From assembly GCF_900100195.1 (NCBI RefSeq), contig NZ_FNES01000008.1, positions 1 to 64,000 on the forward strand: a DNA stretch of 64,000 nt, in the 5' to 3' direction. Shown here piece by piece: positions 9,365 to 18,950 of the stretch (positions are counted from its first letter, which is position 1; every line of letters starts with the position of its first letter). The stretch is from Billgrantia gudaonensis (GTDB lineage Bacteria > Pseudomonadota > Gammaproteobacteria > Pseudomonadales > Halomonadaceae). The translations under genes were made by a program, and so were the position numbers. A model generated the notes under the pieces. That model did not search any database. It was given only the letters and a program-made list of their open reading frames with translations, and had not been told where the DNA came from.

Positions 9365-9606
9365 CGTTTCTCGGCGGTGTGCATCCCTGTGCAGCATGAC
9401 GGCGGGACATCGGGACATAGGGCGTCTCGCCGTCGTTGCTCCAGGAGAAGCCAGAGCGGCTGGACTAGACTAGGAAGCATGGCCCAACGCATTGGCGTCG
9501 AACATAATCTGGCGTTATGGAATGATGCATCAGCCATAATGCCCGTTTTGATTTGGCGGCAAGCCCTGCTATCATGCTTTCGACATCGCTACAGCGAAGC
9601 CAAACC
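9365..9606 (+). promoter_or_regulatory. ectABC promoter region with alternating CATAA/TTATG half-sites
   Basis: A 242-bp gene-free region upstream of ectA. A sigma70-like promoter can be placed at TTGATT (9548-9553), a 16-bp spacer and TATCAT (9570-9575), 32 bp before the ectA ATG. Just upstream are CATAAT at 9503-9508, TTATG at 9515-9519 and CATAAT at 9535-9540, which form inverted pairs. In H. elongata this operon is known to be osmotically induced with sigma70/sigma38-type promoters; the exact elements here are my inference. Confidence 0.5.
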
Positions 9607-10185
9607 ATGAACCTGACTCCACAGCCTTTCACTCCTTCAGCCGACCTTGCCCGTCCCAGCGTGGCGGATGCCGTCGTCGGCAGTGATGCTGCGCCGTTGT
9701 TCATTCGCAAGCCCAATCCCGATGACGGCTGGGGCATCTACGAACTGGTCAAGTCCTGTCCTCCGTTGGATGTGAATTCCGCCTACGCTTACCTGCTGCT
9801 GGCCACCCAGTTTCGGGATACCTGTGCGGTAGCCACCGACGAGGAGGGCGATATCGTCGGCTTCGTTTCCGGCTACGTGAAGAGCAATGCGCCCGACACC
9901 TATTTCCTGTGGCAGGTGGCCGTCGGTGAGAAAGCCCGCGGCACCGGACTCGCTCGCCGCCTGGTAGAGGCCGTGATGACACGCTCCGAGCTGTCCGAGG
10001 TCCATCACCTGGAGACCACCATCACGCCTGACAACCAGGCCTCATGGGGACTCTTCCGGCGCCTCGCAGATCGCTGGCAGGCACCGCTCAACAGTCGTGA
10101 ATACTTCTCTACGGACCAGCTCGGCGGCGAGCACGATCCCGAGAATCTGGTGCGTATCGGTCCTTTCGAGACCGATCGACTCTGA
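9607..10185 (+). CDS. ectA: L-2,4-diaminobutyrate N-gamma-acetyltransferase
   Basis: A 192-aa GNAT-fold cytoplasmic enzyme for the second dedicated step of ectoine synthesis: it acetylates L-2,4-diaminobutyrate with acetyl-CoA. The start MNLTPQPFTPSADLA at 9607 reproduces the H. elongata EctA N-terminus and length; the longer frame upstream is in the promoter region. Recognisable blocks are SCPPLDVNSAYAYLLL, the acetyl-CoA loop GEKARGTGLARRL and the C-terminal EYFSTDQLGGEHDPE. It is the first gene of ectABC, 87 bp before ectB. Expression should be salt-induced, as in other Halomonas. Confidence 0.97.
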   Translation: MNLTPQPFTPSADLARPSVADAVVGSDAAPLFIRKPNPDDGWGIYELVKSCPPLDVNSAYAYLLLATQFRDTCAVATDEEGDIVGFVSGYVKSNAPDTYFLWQVAVGEKARGTGLARRLVEAVMTRSELSEVHHLETTITPDNQASWGLFRRLADRWQAPLNSREYFSTDQLGGEHDPENLVRIGPFETDRL

Positions 10186-10224
10186 TAGGCCCGCCCGAAC
10201 ATACGCCCGGATGATCATGCATGA

Positions 10225-11538
<1,314 letters not shown>

Positions 11539-11578
11539 TAGTCTGCAAGGGTGGCCGGAAGTCGGCCATGGGTCCATC

Positions 11579-11604
11579 GGCCGGCCGCGAGGATGCGGCC
11601 GGCC
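11579..11604 (+). terminator. Strong hairpin between ectB and ectC
   Basis: A perfect 10-bp GC-only stem (GGCCGGCCGC / GCGGCCGGCC) with a 6-nt loop lies 40 bp after ectB and 27 bp before the ectC start. No U-run follows. It could attenuate readthrough or protect mRNA ends; ectC in H. elongata is reported to have its own promoter, so this may separate two transcripts. The function is inferred. Confidence 0.5.
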
Positions 11605-11631
11605 CGATAACGATTCAACGAGGATTCATCC

Positions 11632-12051
11632 ATGATCGTTCGCAATATCGAAGAAGCGCGCCAGACCGATCGCCTGGTCAAGGCCGAGAACGGTAACTGG
11701 GACAGCACGCGCCTGGTGCTGGCCAATGACGGCGGCCAGTTCTCGTTCCACATCACGCGGATCTACGAAGGTACCGAGACGCATATCCACTACAAGCATC
11801 ACTTCGAGTCGGTGTATTGCATCGAGGGCGAAGGCGAGGTCGAGACACTGGCGGACGGCAAGATCTGGCCGATCAAGCCGGGCGACATCTATGTCCTCGA
11901 TCAGCATGACGAGCACCTGTTGCGCGCGCACAAGACCATGCATCTGGCGTGCGTCTTCACGCCGCCGATCACCGGCAAGGAGGTGCATCGCGAAGATGGC
12001 TCCTACGCACCGCCCGAAGAACTCGAAGCGGATGACAAGAAGCCGATCTGA
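11632..12051 (+). CDS. ectC: Ectoine synthase
   Basis: A 139-aa cupin-fold cytoplasmic lyase closing N-gamma-acetyl-diaminobutyrate to ectoine, the compatible solute. Family motifs are visible: [13 protein letters not shown] at the start, the metal-binding cupin segments [20 protein letters not shown] and [13 protein letters not shown], and the [12 protein letters not shown] block. Length is close to H. elongata EctC. An AACGAGGA ribosome site precedes the ATG. It ends the ectABC operon before a long terminator stem. No ectD hydroxylase gene lies in the window. Confidence 0.97.
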   Translation: MIVRNIEEARQTDRLVKAENGNWDSTRLVLANDGGQFSFHITRIYEGTETHIHYKHHFESVYCIEGEGEVETLADGKIWPIKPGDIYVLDQHDEHLLRAHKTMHLACVFTPPITGKEVHREDGSYAPPEELEADDKKPI

Positions 12052-12074
12052 GACGGATTTCGCTCGGCAGTGAT

Positions 12075-12115
12075 GACGACGACGCCCCGAAGGCACGCTT
12101 CGGGGCGTCGTCGTC
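12075..12115 (+). terminator. ectABC terminator-like hairpin
   Basis: An 18-bp perfect stem (left arm 12075-12092 containing GACGACGACGCCCCGAAG, right arm 12098-12115) with a GCACG loop, 23 bp after the ectC stop. The right arm is followed by TGTCGTC rather than a U-tract, so efficiency is uncertain. Its length and position support transcript-end formation. Confidence 0.65.
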
Positions 12116-12175
12116 TGTCGTCAATAGCGACCACGCAGGAACGGTGTGCGCCATGCCACGCATAGGGCGACCCAA

Positions 12176-12204
12176 TTGTTCGCATAATGTATATTATGTT
12201 AAAT
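12176..12204 (+). promoter_or_regulatory. Candidate promoter with CATAAT-N4-ATTATG inverted repeat
   Basis: TTGTTC (12176-12181), a 17-bp spacer and TTAAAT (12199-12204) fit a weak sigma70 promoter for the lipoprotein operon. The spacer contains CATAAT (12183-12188) and ATTATG (12193-12198), a perfect inverted repeat with a 4-nt centre, positioned as an operator would be. The same half-site occurs upstream of ectA. Confidence 0.4.
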
Positions 12205-12343
12205 ACGCCATGCGTCGAACACCGCAACGATCACTTCGTGGTGATGACTGACGCTTGGCGAACCGAACCCCGTCGCCGCGTTGGACAAGCGGCGCGGCGA
12301 CTCCGTATCATCAGGGATCATTCCACGCCGTGAAGCCCTGTTC

Positions 12344-13171
12344 ATGCACCATTTCCTGCGAACGTCCGCCGTCATGTCGCTGGCCTCCCTGATGCTTGCG
12401 GGGTGTGGCCTGACGCCTCCCCGCGAACCGACGCCGCCACCGCTGACCAACGAAGCATTCGAAGCTCGCATGGACCGCCTGGAAGCCTCGCTATCCAGCA
12501 GTTGCAGCGTGTCTCAGCAGGCGCTCGAGGAACAGCAGCTCACGCAGCAGACGCTGGTCGCTGACGTACGCGAGGTAGGCGGCCTGCTTCGCGAGCTGCG
12601 CAACGACATGAGCGCGCAGGATGACGACTCGGGTCAGAGCCTCGATGTCATGAGTGCTTGCCAGGCCGTTTCGGATCGCTTCAATGACAAGGTGGTGCTG
12701 GGTCGCAGCGAATGGATCGGGTTGCCGGACGTGGGTACCTATCTCAAGGCACGCATCGATTCGGGCGCCAATACCTCTTCCCTTTCTGCCGTTGACGTCA
12801 CCGAGTTCGAACGCGATGGAGAAAACTGGGTTCGCTTCAAGCTCGGCCTGGTCGATAGCGATACGGTCATCGAGAGCGTGCGCGGCGAGTGGATCGAGGC
12901 GCCCGTCGAACGCCGCGTTCGTGTCATCCAGTCTGCCGGTGAGCAATCCCGTCCCGTGGTGAACCTGATGACATCGCTGGGACCGATAAGCGAGCGCGTG
13001 GAATTCACCCTGAACGATCGTACCCATCTCGACTATCCGGTCTTGCTCGGGCGCCGCTTCTTCATGGATATTGCATTGATCGACGTGGCCGAGCAGTTCG
13101 TGCACCCGCGTCCGGAGTACGACGACGCCGAGGAACAGTCGGATGAGGCTTCCTCCAGCGACGATGCTTGA
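12344..13171 (+). CDS. Lipoprotein with RimK-associated retropepsin-like (Zn_protease/DUF) domain
   Basis: A 275-aa predicted outer- or inner-membrane lipoprotein. The start at 12344 gives a lipobox LMLAGC with Cys21. Residues 35-95 are a Glu/Gln-rich likely coiled coil. The C-terminal domain (about residues 115-260) matches the family often called ATP-dependent zinc protease. Its D-S-G triad (Asp139-Ser-Gly in KARIDSGANTSSL) fits a retropepsin-like aspartic protease instead. It is followed by the 7-TM transglutaminase-like and ATP-grasp ligase genes, the set Iyer, Aravind and colleagues predicted as an amidoligase system. The C-terminus is acidic and Ser-rich. Confidence 0.8.
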   Translation: MHHFLRTSAVMSLASLMLAGCGLTPPREPTPPPLTNEAFEARMDRLEASLSSSCSVSQQALEEQQLTQQTLVADVREVGGLLRELRNDMSAQDDDSGQSLDVMSACQAVSDRFNDKVVLGRSEWIGLPDVGTYLKARIDSGANTSSLSAVDVTEFERDGENWVRFKLGLVDSDTVIESVRGEWIEAPVERRVRVIQSAGEQSRPVVNLMTSLGPISERVEFTLNDRTHLDYPVLLGRRFFMDIALIDVAEQFVHPRPEYDDAEEQSDEASSSDDA

Positions 13172-13221
13172 AGAGCGACGATGCTCGAAGACTGGTCCGT
13201 TGCCTCGCTCAAGGAAGATTC

Positions 13222-14727
13222 ATGTCACGACTCTCTTTCTATTTGATCATTGCCTTGCTGGTAATCGCTGGCGCTGCCCTGACGGTGCACCGTCACGTCC
13301 AGTTCGAAGTGCCCTGGACTCCCGGCGAGCAACGCCAGGTTTGGGAGATCCAGGCCGAGGTCAACTTCGTCGCCGACGGTGGCCCCGCCAAGGTCAACAT
13401 GGCGCTGCCCACCAGTCAGCAGGGCTTTCGCATTCTCACCGAGCACACGGCCTCCCCCGGCTATGGCCTGACCTTCCTCGAAGAGCGAGGTGGACGTCGT
13501 GCGGAGTGGACCACCCGCGAGGCCGAGGGCGATCAACAGCTCTATTACAGCGTCCAGGCACTGGAATCGCCCTCGTCGCGTCACGCGGACGTGGAGCCGC
13601 CCGCGGAAAGCAACGACATCGTCTGGGAGTCGCCCTACGATACGGCCGCCAGCCAGGTCATCGAGCGTGCCTGGTCGCGTAGTGCCGATGCCTATTCCTT
13701 CGCGCGTCAGTTGATCAGCGACTTCACCGACGAGCGCGAAGGCGAGAACGCTCGCCTGCTGCTGACGCAGTTCGACCGCACTCCTCTGCTCGTGCGCCTG
13801 CTCAACCAGGCCGACGTCAGGGCTCGCCAGGTCAGCGGGTTGATGCTAGAGGATGGCCGACGGCGTCAGCGGCTGACGTCCTGGATTCAGGTGTTCGACG
13901 ACAACGAGTGGGCCCTCTTCGACCCGCGCACCGGCGAGCAAGGCAAGCCGGACAATCTGCTGCTCTGGGAGTCGGTCGGTCAGGCAGTGCTGGAAGTCGA
14001 GGGCGGCAACAATTCGCGCGTCGACTTTTCGATGATCTCGCGCAACCAGCCGGCAGCCTCGGCCGTGCGTAGCCAGCTCGTTGAGGATACCCTGCTCAAC
14101 TTTTCCATCCACAGCTTGCCCCTCGAAGAACAGGCGCTCTTTCAGACGATTCTGCTGATACCGATCGGGGCTCTGGTGGTGGTGGTGCTGCGCGTCATCG
14201 TGGGTATCAAGACATCCGGCACCTTCATGCCGGTACTGATCGCCCTGGCATTCATACAGACATCGCTGCTCACCGGCATCGTGGGCTTTCTGTTGGTCGT
14301 CTCCGTGGGGCTGGTCATCCGCAATTACCTCTCCTACCTCAACCTATTGCTGGTGGCGAGAGTGTCGGCGGTGATCATCACGGTGATCGCCATCATCTCG
14401 ATCTTTTCGGTGATCTCGTATCGGGTGGGGCTCAATGCCGGGCTGACCATCACCTTCTTCCCGATGATCATCCTCGCCTGGACCATCGAACGGATGTCGA
14501 TACTGTGGGAAGAGGAAGGCCCCAAGGAGGTTCTGATCCAGGGTGGAGGCAGCCTGCTCACCGCAGTACTCGCCTACCTCGCCATGAACAATCCCTGGAT
14601 TCGTCACATCACGTTCAACTTCCTGGGCGTTCAGCTGATACTCATGGCGCTGATTCTGTTGCTGGGCAACTATACCGGCTACCGGTTGCTCGAGCTGCGT
14701 CGCTTCAAGCCCGTCACCGAGGACTGA
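13222..14727 (+). CDS. Inactive transglutaminase-like domain fused to 7 TM helices
   Basis: A 501-aa inner-membrane protein. The start MSRLSFYLII at 13222 is preceded by AAGGAAG. It has an N-terminal TM (about residues 3-22) and a periplasmic region (about 25-300) resembling transglutaminase-like folds without an evident catalytic Cys. Seven or so TM helices follow, from about residue 315, beginning TILLIPIGALVVVV. It matches the family described as inactive transglutaminase fused to 7 TM helices, which always travels with a RimK-like ligase and the retropepsin-like protein. A role as scaffold or peptide-binding receptor is predicted, not proven. Confidence 0.85.
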   Translation: MSRLSFYLIIALLVIAGAALTVHRHVQFEVPWTPGEQRQVWEIQAEVNFVADGGPAKVNMALPTSQQGFRILTEHTASPGYGLTFLEERGGRRAEWTTREAEGDQQLYYSVQALESPSSRHADVEPPAESNDIVWESPYDTAASQVIERAWSRSADAYSFARQLISDFTDEREGENARLLLTQFDRTPLLVRLLNQADVRARQVSGLMLEDGRRRQRLTSWIQVFDDNEWALFDPRTGEQGKPDNLLLWESVGQAVLEVEGGNNSRVDFSMISRNQPAASAVRSQLVEDTLLNFSIHSLPLEEQALFQTILLIPIGALVVVVLRVIVGIKTSGTFMPVLIALAFIQTSLLTGIVGFLLVVSVGLVIRNYLSYLNLLLVARVSAVIITVIAIISIFSVISYRVGLNAGLTITFFPMIILAWTIERMSILWEEEGPKEVLIQGGGSLLTAVLAYLAMNNPWIRHITFNFLGVQLILMALILLLGNYTGYRLLELRRFKPVTED

Positions 14728-14731
14728 TGCC

Positions 14732-15730
14732 ATGTGGGCCTGGCCCAAGCAACTGAAAAGCCGCGGCATCATTGGCATGAACCGCCGCAACATCCGCTAC
14801 ATCGGGCGCTACAACGATCGGCGGCTCTACCCGCTGGTCGACGACAAGCTCCAGACCAAGCTGCTCGCCGAGCGGCATGGCATCACCACGCCGGCGTTGA
14901 TCGGCACCGTCACCACTCAGTTCGGCATCAAGCATCTCGGCAACATGGTGGCCAGTGTGGCCGGGTTCGTGATCAAGCCCGCCAAGGGTAGCGGCGGCAA
15001 GGGCATTCTCGTCATCGAGCGCGTCGAGGGCGATCGCTTCATCAAGCCCAGCGGAGCCGCGCTCACCTTGAAGGATCTCGAGCGTCACGTCTCCAACATC
15101 CTCTCGGGGCTCTATTCGCTGGGTGGCTCGCCTGACGTGGCCGTCGTCGAGGCGCTGATCAACTTCGACGAGCGTTTCTCCGCCTATACCTACGAGGGTG
15201 TCCCCGACATTCGGGTGGTGGTGTTCCGGGGCTACCCGGTGATGGCCATGATGCGGCTCTCCACCGCGGCGTCCGATGGCAAGGCCAATCTCCACCAGGG
15301 GGCCGTCGGCGTGGGGCTGGACCTTGCCAGTGGGCGCGCCTTGCGCGGGGTGCAGTTCGATCGGGCGCGACACGACCATCCCGATACCGGCCACGAGCTG
15401 GCCAGCCTGGCGATCCCCGACTGGCGCAGTCTGCTGATGCTGGCGGCGAGCTGCTACGAGATGACCGGGCTCGGTTATCTGGGCACCGACATGGTACTCG
15501 ATCGTGATCGAGGGCCGATGCTGTTGGAGCTCAATGCTCGCCCCGGCCTCGCTATCCAGATGGCCAACGGGGAAGGCTTGCGTCGACGTCTCGACAGCGT
15601 GGAGCGCCAAGCCGACGGGCTCGACGTGGCAGCACGCGTCGATTTTGCGCAGCGCCACTTCGCCCGCCGTGGCGAGCTGCCGCCGCCGGAAGATGCCTCA
15701 CCGCTGGCCGGCATGGCTGCCGGCGCGTAG
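14732..15730 (+). CDS. RimK-like ATP-grasp ligase (alpha-L-glutamate ligase-related)
   Basis: A 332-aa cytoplasmic ATP-grasp enzyme. It starts 4 bp after the 7-TM gene, so the two are probably translationally coupled. ATP-binding signatures are FVIKPAKGSGGKGILVI (about residues 82-100) and the metal-binding end GPMLLELNARPGLAIQMAN (about residues 260-280). The N-terminus IIGMNRRNIRYIGRYNDR is typical of the subgroup annotated as alpha-L-glutamate ligase-like. Such enzymes form amide bonds between a carboxylate and an amine, often adding Glu; the substrate of this subgroup is unknown. It completes the three-gene set. Confidence 0.88.
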   Translation: MWAWPKQLKSRGIIGMNRRNIRYIGRYNDRRLYPLVDDKLQTKLLAERHGITTPALIGTVTTQFGIKHLGNMVASVAGFVIKPAKGSGGKGILVIERVEGDRFIKPSGAALTLKDLERHVSNILSGLYSLGGSPDVAVVEALINFDERFSAYTYEGVPDIRVVVFRGYPVMAMMRLSTAASDGKANLHQGAVGVGLDLASGRALRGVQFDRARHDHPDTGHELASLAIPDWRSLLMLAASCYEMTGLGYLGTDMVLDRDRGPMLLELNARPGLAIQMANGEGLRRRLDSVERQADGLDVAARVDFAQRHFARRGELPPPEDASPLAGMAAGA

Positions 15731-15763
15731 AATGGTGGCGGTATTCAGCGCAGCGGACCCGCC

Positions 15764-16216
15764 ATGACCGATACCAGCAGTCTGCTCCTGCAGGCCGAGC
15801 GACAGTGCCAGCGGCACGGCGTACGCTTCACGCCCATTCGCCGTCGCGTGCTCGAAATGATCGCGGCGGCCAGCGGTGGGCTCAAGGCCTATGAACTCCT
15901 CGATCGCCTGGCGGCCGAACATGCCGCCGCTCGCCCGCCCACGGTCTACCGAGCCCTCGAGTTCCTCATCGACCAAGGACTCGTGCATCGTATCGAGTCG
16001 CTCAATGCCTTCGTGGCCTGCCCCTGTCCGGAACACGCCCATGGTTTTCAGCTGCTGATCTGCCGCGAATGCGGTCGTGTCGAAGAGCTGCACCTCGATG
16101 ACGTCAATGCCCAGCTCGATCGCCGGGCTCGCGATCTCGGTTTTCGCGTGGACCGCCAGACCATCGAGCTGCTGGGGCGCTGCGAGGCGTGCCTGCTGAC
16201 CACTGCCAGTGCCTGA
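15764..16216 (+). CDS. zur: Fur-family zinc uptake regulator
   Basis: A 150-aa Fur-family repressor, best matching Zur. The winged helix lies in about residues 15-85, with recognition region [23 protein letters not shown]. The structural zinc site is built from Cys in [18 protein letters not shown] and the C-terminal CEACL. The C-P-C-P-E-H spacing and the short ending fit Zur rather than Fur. It would repress zinc-uptake genes when zinc is plentiful; no znuABC genes are in the window. It is 33 bp after the ligase gene and 20 bp before hisI. Confidence 0.82.
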   Translation: MTDTSSLLLQAERQCQRHGVRFTPIRRRVLEMIAAASGGLKAYELLDRLAAEHAAARPPTVYRALEFLIDQGLVHRIESLNAFVACPCPEHAHGFQLLICRECGRVEELHLDDVNAQLDRRARDLGFRVDRQTIELLGRCEACLLTTASA

Positions 16217-16236
16217 GATTCTCTTTGGGAGTGCCC

Positions 16237-16680
16237 ATGGCCGATCTATTCAAGCAACTCGAGCGCGCCGCGCAGGCGACGAGCCGGCCGCTCGCCGATG
16301 TCCTCGATGCCGTACGTTTCAACGCCGATGGCCTGATACCCGCCATCGCCCAGCAGCATGACAGTGGCGAAGTGCTGATGATGGCGTGGATGAATCGCGA
16401 GGCTCTGGAGGAAACGTTGAACACCGGGCGCGTCTGTTACTGGTCGCGCTCGCGCGGTCGGCTATGGCGCAAAGGGGAATCGTCGGGGCAGCAGCAGCAT
16501 CTGCGCGCTGCACGTCTCGACTGCGATGGCGACACCCTGCTACTGCACGTCGAGCAGACCGGTCCTGCCTGCCATACCGGCCGCCGAAGCTGCTTCTACG
16601 TGGCGCTGGAGGGCAACCAGGCACAAGTGGTCAGCGCACCTCTCGTCGACCCCGAGACGCTCTACGGTCAGGGGCATTGA
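16237..16680 (+). CDS. hisI: Phosphoribosyl-AMP cyclohydrolase
   Basis: A 147-aa cytoplasmic enzyme opening the purine ring of phosphoribosyl-AMP in histidine synthesis. The start MADLFKQLE at 16237 is used because the upstream extension overlaps zur. Motifs are [28 protein letters not shown], the metal-binding DCDGD segment and [13 protein letters not shown] with catalytic Cys residues. It is monofunctional, without a HisE domain. It is slightly longer than the usual 110-130 aa because of an N-terminal extension. It lies outside any his operon, between zur and yidD. Confidence 0.92.
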   Translation: MADLFKQLERAAQATSRPLADVLDAVRFNADGLIPAIAQQHDSGEVLMMAWMNREALEETLNTGRVCYWSRSRGRLWRKGESSGQQQHLRAARLDCDGDTLLLHVEQTGPACHTGRRSCFYVALEGNQAQVVSAPLVDPETLYGQGH

Positions 16681-16683
16681 GTC

Positions 16684-17025
16684 ATGGCCTGCCTGTCCGC
16701 CTGGCTCAGCGGACTCGTCCGCGGCCTGGTGCGTGCGCTGGGGTGGTCGATGGTCGCCCTGGTCAAACTCTATCAGGTAACACTGAGCCCTCTGCTCGGT
16801 CCCCGCTGTCGCTATTGGCCGAGCTGCTCCAATTACACACTGGAGGCGATTCGCGTGCACGGTCCACTCAAGGGTGGATGGCTGGCATCGCGACGCCTCG
16901 TTCGCTGCCACCCCGGCTGCGAAGGCGGCATCGATCCGGTACCCGGCGGGCCCAGCGAGGCGCTGTGCCGGGCCGACCCTGAACTGGACGAACACTTCCG
17001 GCACCGCGATGGTGCATCGCACTGA
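16684..17025 (+). CDS. yidD: Membrane protein insertion efficiency factor YidD
   Basis: A 113-aa YidD-family protein associated with the inner membrane and assisting YidC-dependent insertion. The family core LVKLYQVTLSPLLGPRCRYWPSCSNYTLEAI and the later GGWLASRRLVRCHPG are clear (about residues 26-80). The N-terminal 25 residues form an amphipathic or hydrophobic segment. It is more often found between rnpA and yidC near the origin; here it is 3 bp after hisI, so this may be a relocated or second copy. Confidence 0.88.
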   Translation: MACLSAWLSGLVRGLVRALGWSMVALVKLYQVTLSPLLGPRCRYWPSCSNYTLEAIRVHGPLKGGWLASRRLVRCHPGCEGGIDPVPGGPSEALCRADPELDEHFRHRDGASH

Positions 17026-17053
17026 GGCACAGCCTGTTCGCGCCGTCGCGGTG

Positions 17054-17479
17054 TCAGGCGGCCTCTTCTTCGGCAACCTGGTAGATGCGTGCCAGCATGC
17101 TGTGCAGACCGTTGCTGCGCGTCGGTGACAGGTGCTTGTCGAGGCCCAGATCCTCGAGGAAATGCGGGCTGGTGTTACGGATCTCGGCTGCTGGACGGTC
17201 GTTGTAGATGCGCATCAGAACGGCGATCAGTCCCGAGACGATGGCAGCATCCGAAATCGCCTCGAAGTGAAGCCGTTCACCGTCGCGGCTGTGATGCATC
17301 CAGACGTTCGACTGACAGCCCTGAATCTTGCGTTCATCGGTCTTCCACTCATCGGGGAAGGCCGGCAACTGTTTGCCCATGTCGATGAGGTACTGGTAGC
17401 GATCCATCCAGTTATCGAACATGTCGAACTCGTCGAGCAGTTCCTGCTGGGCCTGCTCGGCAGTGGTTTCGATACTCAT
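17054..17479 (-). CDS. sufE: SufE-family sulfur acceptor protein
   Basis: A 141-aa cytoplasmic SufE-domain protein that takes sulfane sulfur from a cysteine desulfurase. The active-site Cys is in IQGCQSNVWM (about residue 55). The N-terminal MDRYQYLIDMGKQLP and the ISDAAIVSGLIAVLMRIYN helix match the family. No sufS or csdA is adjacent, so it may serve CsdA or SufS encoded elsewhere; the name could equally be csdE. It is convergent with yidD and lies just downstream of the recombinase gene on the same strand. Confidence 0.85.
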   Translation of the reverse strand: MSIETTAEQAQQELLDEFDMFDNWMDRYQYLIDMGKQLPAFPDEWKTDERKIQGCQSNVWMHHSRDGERLHFEAISDAAIVSGLIAVLMRIYNDRPAAEIRNTSPHFLEDLGLDKHLSPTRSNGLHSMLARIYQVAEEEAA

Positions 17480-17506
17480 GGTGGCTCCTTGAAAGGGTTA
17501 CGACCA

Positions 17507-18721
17507 TTATAGCCTTCCACCCCGGGCTTCGACGAGGCCATGTACGGCTTGCTGACGGTGCCATTCCTCGTCCTCGGCATGCAGGTAGCGGGCCGTGGTG
17601 TCGAGCCGCGCATGGCGCGCGGTAGCCGCCAGGAAACGCAGCTCCACGCCGGACTGGGCCTGATGAGTGAGCGCCGTATGGCGCAGCCAGTGCGGTGTGG
17701 CCCGGCGCAGGCGCGACACCGCCTCGGCCGCTTCTCCGCCCTGCTCCGCTTCCAGCGCTGTGGCGGCCTCGCAGAAGGTCTCGCGTATCAGTCGATAGAG
17801 CCGGTTGGCGCCGAGAGCGCGTCGGCCGTCGAGGGTGCGCAGCAGCGGCGCCTCTTCGCCGGGCGACGGTAGCGGTGAAAGATCCAGAGCGCTGCGCCAG
17901 CCCTGGAGCAGCGTCATCATGTCCGGTGGCACGGGAATCACCGCCACCTTGTCGCCCTTCCCCACGACCCGCCACCACCAGCGTCCCTCGCGACGGTGGA
18001 AGTCTTGCATGCGTGCCGCGCTCATTTCGGCGATCCGTGGAGCCAGCAGATAAGCAAAACCGAACACGAAGCGTCGCCGTGACCGTTCGAAGCGCACTCG
18101 CGCTGCGGCATCCTCATCGATCGGCGCGCTCAGCCAGGCCCACAGCCACTCCCAGAGCGGTCGCTCCAGGTAGCGTTCGATACGTGGCGCACGATTGTCG
18201 AGGCGCCGTCGCTTGTCGCGCATCAGGCGAAACGGATTGTGAGCGACCCAGCCGGCTTCGCGGAGCCAGGCGAACAGCCCCTGCAGGATCACCAGGCTCT
18301 GGCGACGGCTGGCCGCCGACAGCGGACCGCGCAAGGGTCGCCATTCGGCGCTGGTGCGTGGTCGTGGTGGGCCCACCCAGCGGTGCCGGGGTCTGGGGTC
18401 GGCCAGAAAGGCTTCGAAGGCATCGAGATCGTCACGGCGCAGGCTGCCCAGCTCCCTGCCCTGCTCGCCCAGCCACAACAGCAACCGCTCCGCCTCGCGG
18501 CGATAGGCACGCTGCGTACGAGGGCTGTCACGGTACTCGGCAAGCCATCGTGCCACGGCCTCGGCATCGCTGCGCGCAGCGATGTGCAGCATGTCCGATG
18601 CCGGCGCGGCAGCGCTTTCGAGGCCGCCATCTCCTGGTGCGCGTGGCAGGTCCGAAATGGGGCGCTCACCGGAAGCGGGCATTGGCTCAGCGCAAGACCT
18701 GCTCTCCGCATCGTCTGGCAT
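17507..18721 (-). CDS. Tyrosine recombinase/integrase
   Basis: A 404-aa site-specific recombinase. A variable N-terminal 50 residues is followed by a SAM-like core-binding domain (about 60-150, YRDSPRTQRAYRREAERLLLWL) and the catalytic domain (about 190-395). The catalytic set appears complete: Arg in APRIAEMSAAR, Lys in VVGKGDK, HWLRH, His in ARHARLDTT and the nucleophile Tyr in TARYLHAE. It is longer than XerC/XerD (about 300 aa). There is no adjacent prophage, att site or cargo that I can see. It diverges from a KfrA-like gene, with inverted-repeat elements in the shared intergenic region. Confidence 0.88.
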   Translation of the reverse strand: MPDDAESRSCAEPMPASGERPISDLPRAPGDGGLESAAAPASDMLHIAARSDAEAVARWLAEYRDSPRTQRAYRREAERLLLWLGEQGRELGSLRRDDLDAFEAFLADPRPRHRWVGPPRPRTSAEWRPLRGPLSAASRRQSLVILQGLFAWLREAGWVAHNPFRLMRDKRRRLDNRAPRIERYLERPLWEWLWAWLSAPIDEDAAARVRFERSRRRFVFGFAYLLAPRIAEMSAARMQDFHRREGRWWWRVVGKGDKVAVIPVPPDMMTLLQGWRSALDLSPLPSPGEEAPLLRTLDGRRALGANRLYRLIRETFCEAATALEAEQGGEAAEAVSRLRRATPHWLRHTALTHQAQSGVELRFLAATARHARLDTTARYLHAEDEEWHRQQAVHGLVEARGGRL

Positions 18722-18950
18722 CCGCTCTTCCCCGCTCGGTCCAATGGGTTTCCATGTTTCGTACTTGCCGCAACGATTGTCGGCATTACGCAGTCTATGG
18801 TCAAGATAAGCCGCGTAATCTTGATTTTATTCCAAATTTCATAGTGTAATTATGTAATACGCGCAATATGATATACTGCCGTCATCGGCCTCGGACGGAG
18901 CTTGCCGCCTGGGCGCAGGCCGAATCACATGCACCATCGAGGAGAACGAC
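18722..18950. promoter_or_regulatory. Divergent promoter region with ATTACGC/GCGTAAT inverted repeat
   Basis: A gene-free 229-bp, locally AT-rich region. For the leftward recombinase, TTGACC (complement of 18799-18804), 17 bp and GACAAT (complement of 18776-18781) make a good sigma70 match. ATTACGC (18785-18791) lies inside its spacer and GCGTAAT (18813-18819) just upstream, an inverted pair able to block it. For the rightward gene, TATACT (18872-18877) is a likely -10 box with a poor -35. A further GTAATACGCG at 18854-18863 resembles the same element. Confidence 0.5.

Noticed and set aside
11553-11568. Sigma54 promoter (GG-N10-GC) before ectC
   Set aside because: The spacing fits, but too few of the other consensus bases match to report it as a feature.
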